Below are positions 55,316 through 64,000 of a DNA stretch of 64,000 nt, one piece after another. Position 1 is the first letter of the stretch. Every line of letters starts with the position of its first letter. Made by a program: the position numbers and the translations under genes. The DNA comes from Rhododendron vialii (lineage: Eukaryota; Streptophyta; Magnoliopsida; Ericales; Ericaceae), in NCBI RefSeq assembly GCF_030253575.1, contig NC_080568.1, positions 7,985,501 to 8,049,500 on the forward strand, read 5' to 3'. The notes under the pieces are model-generated. The model did no database searches, was not told where the DNA came from, and saw only the letters and a program-made list of their open reading frames with translations.

Positions 55316-55470
55316 CCTTTTTTTGGTGAGGCGATATAACCAGTGGAGTTAATAGTTTAGTTAATAACCACAAGGGGTTGATCTCTTATTTATAGGAATC
55401 GAATCCACGACATGTCACCCCAAAGGAGGCTACACGGCTAACTGACAAAGCGCCTAAAGGTCATGTCACT
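55316..55470 (-). mobile_element. Probable tRNA-like SINE, minus strand
   Basis: Read on the minus strand, GTTAGCCGTGTAGCC (A-box-like) and GTGGATTCGATTCC (B-box-like) precede a 3' A-run (the T7 at 55318-55324). The B box fits the pol III consensus well. No target duplication was recognised. It abuts the Tourist-type MITE. Confidence 0.6.
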
Positions 55471-56181
55471 AAAAGACTGGCTGCGTTATTTTCCACTTAA
55501 AATGATGCAGAACTTATTTTTTAAGTTGTTGTGTTCTTCTTAAGTTATTTTGGACCTTAACTTATTTCTAAGTTTAGAAGAATGCATGTACTAAACTTAT
55601 TTTACATTAGGTTACCAAAGGGTACAAAATAAGTTAAGCTCCAAAAATCTGTTAAGAAGAATATATGAGCTAAACATATTTTAAATTAAGTTCCAAAAGG
55701 GTAAAATAAGTTAAGCTCCAAAAATAAAAAAAATGCAACCTTCATCGTGGCATTATCAATGTCCTTTTTCTAAACATCTTCTTGAATCTAAATATTCTAA
55801 AACTCTTCTAGAAATTATATATTTACATCTCCTTCCAAAATATCTTCTTTTTTGGTTTTTTTTTTTGTCTTGGTCTTGACTTGAGCTTTATTTTCTTGGG
55901 CTAAAATACTAAATCAAGGTTTTGGAAAGTGTTTATCAAAACTTTTTATTTTCCTGGTAGCTTATTTGAGTGGCCTTTTTTTTGAAACCTTTGATCAATT
56001 TTTTTTTTCTTTTTTCCGATTCCTTTATCAAAGATTAACCAAAATAGTATTTAACTAAAAAAACCACTAACACAATAAGATTCTTGTATAAATAAGCGAA
56101 TGAGTGTAGGGCAAACCAAACGTGCAGTCAAAGGAAAAAAAACAAAAAAAAATTAAAAAAAAACTTTTTTCTAGCACTTTA
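55471..56181. other. AT-rich spacer, diverged repeats only
   Basis: The strings AAAATAAGTTAAGCTCCAAAAAT (twice, near 55626 and 55702) and the inverse-like ACTTATTTTACATTAGGTTACC indicate a small decayed repeat at about 55490-55735. Nothing else was recognised before the SWIB gene stop at 56182. Confidence 0.45.
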
Positions 56182-57620
56182 TCATCCAATATTGAAGTGG
56201 TAAAGGTAATGCGTACCGCCAATCGGCTCCATTTGCTTGTACAGCTCCACCTTGATCAAGTGGCGTTTTAAGGTTTCAACACAAAAAATAGGACGTAGTT
56301 TCTCATCGAAGAACACATCTCCGTTTTGGTTAAAGAGTTTATTCCCACAAGTATAATTCCACACTATCTTGAAAACCTAAAACAAGATTAAAAAAAGTGT
56401 ACGTAAATCAGTATTATGTGCAAGCAAAGCCTCTCTTTCTTTTTAATAAAAGGATTGTAACACACATACCTCCCATCTATTTTCTTCAGCCACTCCCACA
56501 AACTTCGCCAGCGGTGGAGAAAGCCGCCACAATTTTTTAGGCCTAGCAAACCTAATTAATGGCATGCAAGAGCATATTAGTACGTATCTGCTGTAAATTG
56601 TAATTAACACCTTGTGGAAAAGCATTGTTACAAAGCAGAAGTCAAAACAAATACTACTAAAATTCAGTTTTTTTTTTTAACAGTTATCTTTGACATTGAC
56701 TGATGTTTTAAAAGTCGCTAGGTGTTAGTGAGTCGGTCGGCCACCTTCGAGCGGGTAATCGGATTAATCGGTGCATATTAACTAGTAATCGACGATTAAT
56801 CATTAGTTGGACCTAATTGAATAGGCCCCTCTAATCTTCGATTAATTCTTTATTTTAGAACACTAGACATAGATGAACCTCTGACACAATTCTCGACCAA
56901 AAAAAAAATGGAGTACTTAATGGAGTAATTTGTTGTAGAAGTTCCAACAACAGGCCTTATACATTACGAGATACACTTTTTCATGGACGCTTCGTGAACA
57001 ATCTCAGTCGTTCATTCGTGCAATTAATGGTTGAGATTCATTTTCAATTATTATCGGTCACAATTAATTATTACCGGTCATATAGGTTTTCAATCCAGCT
57101 CATCCAAAAACGTTTTGGACAGTTGCGATTGGACTCCGTAAATAACTTACATAAAAGAAGATTTTCTGTATACATTACTCCTACGAGAAAAGGATTCGTG
57201 AAACTGTCAAGAGGAAAGAAAATTGGTCCGGTCCAAATTTATCTGTGTAGAAACGAATTAACAAACCGTTTTCTCCAGTTTTGGGTTCCTTTTCCTTTTG
57301 ATTGGTCTTTAACCGCATCTTCTTCGCTTTTACTCCTGCTAGTTCTTCACCAACAACCCCAACTTTGTAGTTGAACTCCTTTGATTCTGATTGATCCGCT
57401 TGTTTACTGCTGGGCTATCATCACCGTCGTCGTCGTCGCATTGTAAATAGTTCATTAGAAAACCAGCAAACTCGCGCCGAACGAACGCTTTCTTGTTCGA
57501 GAAATCAACTCCATATGCCGCCTCTAGCTTTCGGTACAGGGAGCCAACCGTGACCTCGTCGGGATCCGACTTGCACATCATCTCCCGAATCCGGTCGCGG
57601 AGTTCCGAGTCTGTCGCCAT
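56182..57620 (-). CDS. DEK_C and SWIB domain protein, 3 exons
   Basis: Minus-strand exon 1 starts at the ATG 57620 and encodes a DEK_C-type domain (SELRDRIREMMCKSDPDEVTVGSLYRKLE...FVRREFAGFL, residues about 5-58), followed by an acidic run CDDDDGDD. Exon 2 is 56551-56470 (RPKKLWRLSPPLAKFVGVAEE), the first half of a SWIB domain. Exon 3 is 56376-56182 and supplies VFKIVWNYTCGNKL, VFFDEKLRPIF and the stop. The exon 2/3 junction is phase 0 and secure. The exon 1 donor is uncertain: a phase-2 GT between about 57355 and 57380 is required, and only weak candidates exist. The product is about 175 aa. Plant proteins combining DEK_C and SWIB are thought to act in chromatin or transcription. It has a diverged and partly degenerate SWIB core compared with the two neighbouring SWIB loci. 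Confidence 0.78.
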
Positions 57621-57671
57621 CGCGAGGAGGAGCAGATCGAAATAGGGACAACGATATACAGAAACGACGGA

Positions 57672-57690
57672 CGGAAGGTATATATAAAGA
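57672..57690 (-). promoter_or_regulatory. TATA-like element upstream of the SWIB gene
   Basis: On the minus strand it reads CTCTTTATATATACCTTCC, 55-70 bp upstream of the ATG at 57620, which implies a very short leader. Confidence 0.4.
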
Positions 57691-57839
57691 GCGAAGGGCT
57701 TCGTCCTTCCTTTTATCCATCCACCCTAAATTACGATTTGGCCCCTACTTGGATTATTATTATTTTTTTGGCCACATGGTATAGTTAACAGTAGTTAGCG
57801 GGGTGTGTTAGGTTAGCATAGAAGGTACAAAGATTATCC

Positions 57840-58471
57840 ATAGCCCTGATCCCTAACCCCCTACGCAGAGGCTCAAACCTTCGCCTCCTGGAAGGAGAGG
57901 AAGGAGTGGTTGGCAACCAATTGCACTATGAGCTATGGCACCGTTTAAAGGGTACACATGTAGATACAGAAGCCCTCCGCCATTCAGCGGCGGGCTGTCG
58001 TTCGTAGCTGACTATGCGAATGGGAAGCACCCTATGGATTCAGAATGGTCTCCAGAACCCCTACCCCATCCAGCGGCGGGCCATTGTTCGTAGCTGACTA
58101 TGCAAATGGGAAGCATGCACCCTATCGATTCAGAATGGTCTCCAGCTTCAAATGCTATAGGCGAGAGCTCCTCCGGGGAGCAGATCACAAGGAGGGGAAT
58201 TCAAGAGAGTCCAAAGTCTATCATGTCTGGCGTTTTGGTTATCATTTGGAAATTTAGGCAAGGGGGTATCGTGTCTGTACTTCTGTTGGTCTCTTGCCAA
58301 CACTTTCTTGGGGCTCCAGAGGTGCGTGAATGTCGGCCCCGAGATGCCTACCTCGTTGGAATGTCGGGTTATTTCCGTTGTGATGTCTTTTCAAGCTTGA
58401 GTCCCTTTTAATTGTTTGTAACCTGTTTCAATGAGTAATAAAATTCTTTTTTGCTCATTAAAAAAAATAAA
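57840..58471 (+). mobile_element. Poly(A)-ended retroposon with internal duplication
   Basis: The 3' end TTGTTTGTAACCTGTTTCAATGAGTAATAAAATTC... followed by an A-rich tail at 58458-58471 is the typical terminus of plant L1-derived sequences. An internal tandem duplication (about 57968-58050 and 58051-58135) shares CAGCGGCGGGC, TTCGTAGCTGACTATGC and GATTCAGAATGGTCTCCAG. Left limit and target duplication were not resolved. No reverse-transcriptase motif in this part. Confidence 0.55.
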
Positions 58472-58489
58472 GGGCGCACTATGTCCCTA

Positions 58490-59175
58490 AGCTTCAGCAT
58501 TTTGCTCACTGTACAAGAGGCGTTAGGAGGATTTTTCAGAATCCAAATGCATTTATCCTTTGATTATAATTGTGTGAATCCACTTTACCCAAAGCGTGTC
58601 ATTCTTTTTGCGAAATGCCCATAAGTGTCTAGCCATGGAAGCTCGATTCCAGTCCTTCATAAGGTTAAATCCAAGGCCACCTTTTCTGCTTTAGGAACAA
58701 CACATCTTTCCACCATGTACTTTTGAGATCTGATCCAGACCAAAGGAAGGCTCTGAGAAGCTGCTCAATCCCTTTAATCATCTTCTGTGGAACGATAAAA
58801 ATAGAAGCCCAGTAGACCTGGATACTAAAGAGAACTGATATAACTACTAGCTGGGCTCTACCCCCATAAGATAAAGTTTTATTTGTCTAGGATTGAATCC
58901 TTGAGAGAATTCTAGCTATAAGTTGTTCACAATCAGAAGCTTTCTATGTAGTAGAGATAAGTGGAACCCCAAGGTATTTAACAGGTAAAACACCCTCTGA
59001 AATGTGATGGAGAACATAGAGGGGTGATGCAACTTCTAACCCACTGATGAATGCATTGATATGGGAAATGCGTACACTTCATAATCTCTAGCAGGAAAGT
59101 CCAATCAATAGAATCGTACGCCTTCATAAGGTCCATCTTAATAGCACATCGTTGAATTCCTCCAGACTTGTGGAA
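58490..59175 (-). pseudogene. Decayed L1-type reverse transcriptase fragment
   Basis: Minus-strand translation of 59150-59050 gives MDLMKAYDSIDWTFLLEIMK, the conserved plant L1 RT motif around KAYDS. Further downstream on the same strand, around 58690-58800, GIEQLLRAF, GSDLKSTWWKDV and QKRWPW-like pieces match the post-RT region in shifted frames. Multiple stops and frameshifts prevent any product. The neighbouring poly(A)-ended retroposon is in the opposite orientation. Confidence 0.75.
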
Positions 59176-59184
59176 CCGTATCCT

Positions 59185-59280
59185 TTGATTTGAAGCAAGA
59201 AATTACCAAGTATTTGAAACAAGAAGTATCCTTCGATTTGAAGCAAGAAATTACCAAGTATTTGAAACAAGAAATTACCT
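59185..59280. repeat. ~48-bp tandem duplication
   Basis: Two units read TATCCTT(T/C)GATTTGAAGCAAG, AAATTACCAAGTATTTGAAAC. Confidence 0.85.
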
Positions 59281-59332
59281 AGACAAATAAAGATTATTGT
59301 TATGCTTATTGTTGTTGTTGTAGTATTGGGAA

Positions 59333-59824
59333 TAGGAATGGTGGCGGGGAGGGGCGGGCGGGTTTTGCCACACCCCGATCCCGACTCGAAAATTTAGCTC
59401 CGCCCCCGCCCCGAACCCAAACCAGGTAATTTATGAGTACCTCCGCCCCGCCCCTATAGGGTATCGGGTTTACCCGCCTCCTCATTTTATTTATTTATTG
59501 AGAAAATATGATATAGATTTTAAAATAAGTGAGCACAAACAATAAAAATTTATGAAATAACTATTATAATTTAACCAAAATCTATTATCTAAAAGGAAAA
59601 TGGAAGAAATAATTAATATTTTATGTGGTATTTTAATTCTAAGGGTAAAAATACAAGAATAAAAATAATTTTTTATACATACAATGATTTCGGGCTGGGG
59701 CGGGTAACCGAACGGGTTAACGTCAACCCAATCCCGATCGGGTTTCATCGATTTTCCCCTACCCGACTTTCGAAAAATACAACAAAACCCTGTCCAATCG
59801 GGACGGGTTGAATTGCCATCTCTA
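59333..59824. mobile_element. hAT-type MITE with GGCGGGG-rich ends
   Basis: The ends are TAGGAATGGTGGCGG and, inverted, TAGAGATGGCAATTC. The 8-bp flanks ATTGGGAA (59325-59332) and ATTGGAAA (59825-59832) match at 7 of 8 positions. GC-rich subterminal arms (GCGGGCGGG, CGGGTTTACCCG) surround an AT-rich core. Non-coding, 492 bp. Confidence 0.75.
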
Positions 59825-59832
59825 ATTGGAAA

Positions 59833-62800
59833 CAACCACATAAGCTCAAAAAAAAAAAAAAAAATTGAAACAAACCCCCATCACCACCAGCTATTGACCA
59901 GCAGCAATAGGAGTTTTTTTTTTTATCAAATTAATCTCTTTTTTAAAACAATTAACGGAAATACTCACTTTCAAATTATTTTTAAAATTAGTCGGTAGAA
60001 CAACTTTAAAAAGCGCTACTCGAATAGAGTCACCTAATTAGCGCTTCCCGTAAGCTTGCATGGCAGTAATGTCCACGCAAAGAGCGCGTCATCTCGCCTG
60101 GCGCTAAGGCTTGGATTGCTATAACCCAAACGATGCTTCTCTCTCTCCTCTGCCTCTCTGCAGACGTTGAGGTCTCCCACCCTGTTAACGGCGTCGTCTT
60201 CCGTCTCCCTCCCTCTCATCTGACCGTATGTCTCTCTCTCTCTCTCTCTGTATGTTCGCGCGTGCTATTTTTTTATGGTTAATTCGATCCACACGCCAAG
60301 AGTGAACTGGTAAGAAACGGCGGCTTTCTAGGCTTTTGTCTAGGGCCGGCCCTGGTTTGAACGGTTACAGATGTAGTCAGTGATGCCTTTGATTAGTTAC
60401 CCAGAAATCAAGTTGGTCAGATGAGGTTTCGAATCACCTAGTTGTTTTGGTTTTTGAGGAAAATGAAAAACCATAGCTCAAGTAGCCAAAACTAATTTTT
60501 ACAAGCCTTACTCTAGTTTGTTGGAAAGAGAATTATGCGTACGGATGCATGCATATACTTATAATTGCCCCGTTGGATGCAAATTTTGTCGTGATTCATT
60601 GTTTGAGTCAAATTTATGCGTTGGGGGATTAGTATTTGAGAAGTATTTGGCTTATTATTCATGTAATTGCAAAAAAAGTGTGGGTTTACACTGTTAATTA
60701 GATTTAGGCAATAGATTCTAGAAAAAGGCTTTTTAAAATTTCATGGTTATTTCTACTGTTTTTCTTACTTTCTAGCTTTGAGAAGACATACCATGTGGCA
60801 ATGAGAATATTACTAATGCTTCAAAATCTTTTAGAATCTTGAAAGTTCATATAAAAATTTAAATTTTTTGTCTTATATCTGATGGAATATGCAATGTCTG
60901 ATTGGGATTGGAGGATAAGATAGTTTTTTGGATTAGTTCAAGCAAAATGGAAAGCTAGCCACTTCTGATTCATAATGCACAGTAGGAAAATAGGCTTCAT
61001 CAAAAACAAACTAGTAAATATGATTTCTAATTTCACTTTGCAATCTCACATATATTATCCCCATTCCCACAAAAGTTATGCAGCGCCCATAAGATATGGA
61101 ATGGCAATTGGCAAGTAACGCAATTATGTTGTGACTGTTGCCAATATGGATCCTTTTGCCAATAGAGATCATGCAAAAGGGAGAGAGACGTTTGTGGAGT
61201 CCTTAGACGAAGTGTGAAAAGTAAAAGGGGAATTTTATGTAATGTTCGGAACGTTGGAGGGGTTATTGGCAGTTTAATAACGTTTCTTTCTTTATCTCCT
61301 GACATTTCATCCGGTATTTATTGTAAAAGAGAGGTTCGATTGACTTTTGATTTGACGTTAAGGAGCGCTTCCATGCGGTTGTTAGGATTAGCCTTCGTTA
61401 TTATAAGTCAAAATTTATTGTGTTTGTGACAAATGTGTGTTCAATTTGGTGGAATTGGAGGTGAGCTTGTTGGGTGGGGTTAATTTTCCTTTGGGATTGG
61501 AGTGGTTTAGGTGGCGATTGCGGTTGATTTGGGTTGCAATGGGGGGAGCTCTTTTTGTTGCTTTTTTTTTTTTTTTGGCTAGTTGAATTCTAGGAAAATA
61601 GGGTCTATAATTCTTGGACAACACAGTGATTTGGGCTGTTGATATTGTTTACGGAAACAAATACAGGGTTGCAAAAATGGAAGATGAGGTCATGGATGAA
61701 CGTGATGCATCACAAGTGATCACATCGTGTTCTCCAGCAGAGCGAAAGCAGGTTGGAGAAGAAGGCGCTGGTAGTAGGAAGTATTTTCGAAACCACATGT
61801 TTATAAGCCCATATTGGCCTAGCTTTTACAAGAGCATAAATTGTAGCCCTATTGTATTGTTAGGAACACAGAAATAGAAAAGGGTGGGTAACGAATTTGC
61901 CGCTTTCATATTCAAGTTGAATTGTCAAGTTTTAGGTTCGGCCCTATTATCAGACCTATGTTGACTGCATGTTCCCTTGAAAAACCATTTGGAGTACCTC
62001 GTGTACCATCCAAGATTCCCTTCCTTGTCTAGACAAGATAGTTACAGTTGGCAATTTCGTATATCGTCAACTAAGTTGTATGTGTGAGCGGGGTATCTGA
62101 GGTAAAATCTCTCTTCTTTTTGGTACAGTTTTGGGACAAAAATGTGTGACGGTGACAGCTTCAAAAAAAGAGTTCATACCAAGTGGGTTCTGGGGTGTTT
62201 GCTCATAGTTATATAACAGTATAGATAGATATCACTATACTCGCTTTAGAGAACTGAGTGACAAAATTACCCATCTGTTAGTCTGCTGTCATTGACCAAA
62301 CGGAAACTGCTGTTGGCATCAAAGGAGTCCCGTTAAATGCCTACTTTTGTCCCTAGTACCGGTCATTCATTATACACAATACATTTCTAGAAAATAGTTT
62401 GGACTGGTGGCGACTAATTCCGACGACAACGGTACTCTTAAAAAAGAGGGATGCAGTGGAGGGAAGCTTTAGTAAGCTTAAGATTTAAGTTTCTTGACAA
62501 AGCGATCGTCATACGTAAACAAGGTGATCGAGCTTGTGGGAGTTAAAGCTTATCTTCCTTTGCTCAAACAATTTCAAGGATCTTTGGCCTACATTTTTAA
62601 CGGAGACCAATGCATCCTTGGGTAGTGCGAACATATATAGTTTGATTGACTGTTTGAAGCTTGTCCATGTGTTTGGTCCATAAAGTTTATCTAAACAACT
62701 TTTTGGGCCAACCTTTTGACTATGATCTTATGAAAATCAACTTTAAATAAATTAGTAATTAATGTCTGCATCGAAACCCAGATCTGGATCCCTATCTGCC

Positions 62801-63438
62801 TTAATCCTCCATTTTTAGATTTGAGGTGTCCCCCCTTATAGATATGCACTTGGACCTGTATCCGTTTAATATAGCGCTAATCGTGCCTTTTGCAACCGCG
62901 ACAGGAAACAACCATTGTATAGGCAGCTCAAAATAAACTATCATAAGTTGGAAAATGACTATCGTCAGTTAGATGAAGTTTTCTTATAGCTTCTGGTATT
63001 GGAAAGTATTATCATAAGCTAAGCTGAGGAATTACTGGTGTGCAAAGGTAGTTATATGTATTTTTATTCATTTGAAGTGGCCTCTCTGGAGCATCTCTTT
63101 GTTCTTTTGCTTCAATGCCTCTTGAGTCTTAAGTTTGCATTATCAATGAACTCTTGTGACTTATTCAATCACTTTTGTTTCTCTATCATAGTATCATATT
63201 GCCAAATATTTCAGAAGATGATTTTTGTACTTCAATTGTTTACTTATCCATTTGTTCTTTTGCTTCAATGCCTTTTGAGTTTGCATCAGCAATGAACTCT
63301 TGTGACTTATTTAATCATTTTTGTTTCTCTATCATATTGCCAAATAGTTCAAAAGATGATTTTTGTACTTCGATTGTTAACTAATCCTATTGATGTTACT
63401 CGTACCAAGTGATTTGCCAAAAATGTCTTGCCGGCCAG
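59833..63438. other. Intergenic or upstream of the last SWIB gene
   Basis: No confident gene. (CT)n runs occur at 60140-60160 and 60231-60250. A short plus frame with ATG at 61678 (MEDEVMDERDASQV...) ends at a possible donor CAG|GTTGGA but does not fit the phase of the next recognised exon. Near 63060-63390 a diverged duplication repeats GTTCTTTTGCTTCAATGCC, CAATGAACTCTTGTGACTTA and AAAGATGATTTTTGTACTT. Confidence 0.45.
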
Positions 63439-64000
63439 GAGAAACAGACAAAAGTGATAATTACAGGAAGCGTAAGGAAGAGTTTGCAGAAGGTGACAAT
63501 TGTGATTAATTTATTTCAAATGCTGTTTGTTTTTGTAGTTCTATTGCTGGATATATTTTTACTTTTATACTTGTTCCTAACATCTTTCAGCAATTCGGAG
63601 ATCAAAAATTCCGGTTCCAATATCTGAGGCTCTCATGGAGTTCTTTGGTATTAAGGAAAACTGGATGCTCGAGCATGAAGCTATGGTTGGAGTATGGGAC
63701 TACAGTCTAGATAAAGGTTTAGTGGTAAGTGATTGTTTCATTAGCATATGTATTACTTGTTTTAGTTAATGCCTGGTTGTTGGTTTTTAAGTCAGTATGT
63801 CATCTTTCTTTTTTGCTTTGTTTTTGTTTTCGTGTCTCTGTTCAATTGCGGTGCACTTAATTGGAGTATGGTCCAACTAAGGTGTGTGTATGAAACTGAA
63901 AATGGTACCAATGAGATCAGTGTAACTCTCTTCTGTGGTTCTTTTCCCCATAGAATGTCATTGAGCAGTCTTTCAGTGTTCTTTTCTTGTTTCTTTGTAG
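63439..64000 (+). CDS. SWIB-domain protein gene, partial at the right edge
   Basis: Two plus-strand exons, 63439-63492 and 63591-63724, join in phase (GAAG|CA) between AG and GTGACA, and CTTTCAG and GTAAGT. They encode NYRKRKEEFAEAIRRSKIPV, ISEALMEFFG and MVGVWDYSLDKGLV, the first half of a SWIB/MDM2 domain. The second half must lie in a further exon beyond 64000. By analogy with the copy at 49560-49697 it should carry an ICDxKLK motif. 5' exons were not identified. No lesions are visible, unlike the related copy at 49.6-51.1 kb. Confidence 0.72.

Noticed and set aside
60337..60355. TAGGGCCGGCCCTGG as a hAT element end
   Set aside because: The string is self-palindromic and resembles the 26158 element terminus, but I found no partner end or duplication. 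Could be a footprint, not supportable.
61678..61752. Possible first exon MEDEVMDERDASQV... for the last SWIB gene
   Set aside because: Its donor phase does not match the next recognised exon at 63439 and there is no homology support. Not enough to call.

Overview
This is nuclear DNA from a plant, most likely a woody eudicot. The evidence is short exons with GT/AG borders separated by multi-kilobase introns, plant-type orthologues (GCD1, MOG1, a two-exon CUL3), a plastid-derived tRNA fragment, and many plant transposons (hAT, Mutator-type and Tourist-type elements, a Ty3/gypsy-related element, L1 and SINE copies) among (GA)n and (CA)n microsatellites. The species cannot be named from sequence alone. 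All gene models were spliced by eye and checked by reading-phase continuity. There was no database search.

Layout: (1) 1-8.5 kb: plastid trnR-ACG fragment, then the minus-strand gene GCD1 (three exons, 309 aa). Its 5.5-kb first intron is made of duplicated modules, an inverted pair of F-box gene fragments and a hAT MITE beside the splice donor. (2) 8.5-15.4 kb: intergenic, with a long-TIR Mutator-like element, tandem duplications, Tourist-type MITEs and a hAT element whose empty site survives nearby. (3) 15.4-24.0 kb: MOG1 (minus, seven exons, 203 aa). Intron 3 holds a complete, very young LTR retrotransposon that encodes only gag and protease. (4) 24.0-28.3 kb: divergent promoter region between MOG1 and CUL3, filled by four TIR elements and a SINE, each with its target duplication. 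(5) 28.3-37.6 kb: CUL3 (plus, two exons, 735 aa, 7.1-kb intron). (6) 39.4-43.4 kb: an HAD-family hydrolase (minus, nine exons, 255 aa) convergent with CUL3. (7) 43.4-49.5 kb: hAT element, a retroposon with poly(A) tail and 17-bp target duplication, tandem hairpins, and a ~0.96-kb near-perfect palindrome carrying a Myb/SANT-like reading frame in both arms. (8) 49.5-64 kb: three SWIB-domain loci: a copy with two nonsense codons, an apparently intact DEK_C+SWIB gene, and a partial gene running off the right end, separated by a nested Mutator-like element, a triplet-repeat-filled Tourist-type MITE, a SINE, an L1 reverse-transcriptase fossil and another hAT element.

The host genes do not form one pathway. 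GCD1 is an organelle protein, MOG1 a Ran cofactor, CUL3 a ubiquitin-ligase scaffold, the HAD protein a probable phosphatase, and the SWIB genes chromatin-type proteins. I see no evidence of an operon-like system, CRISPR array or defence island. The unusual content is structural: large inverted repeats, nested transposons, and a non-autonomous gag-protease retroelement inside a housekeeping gene.
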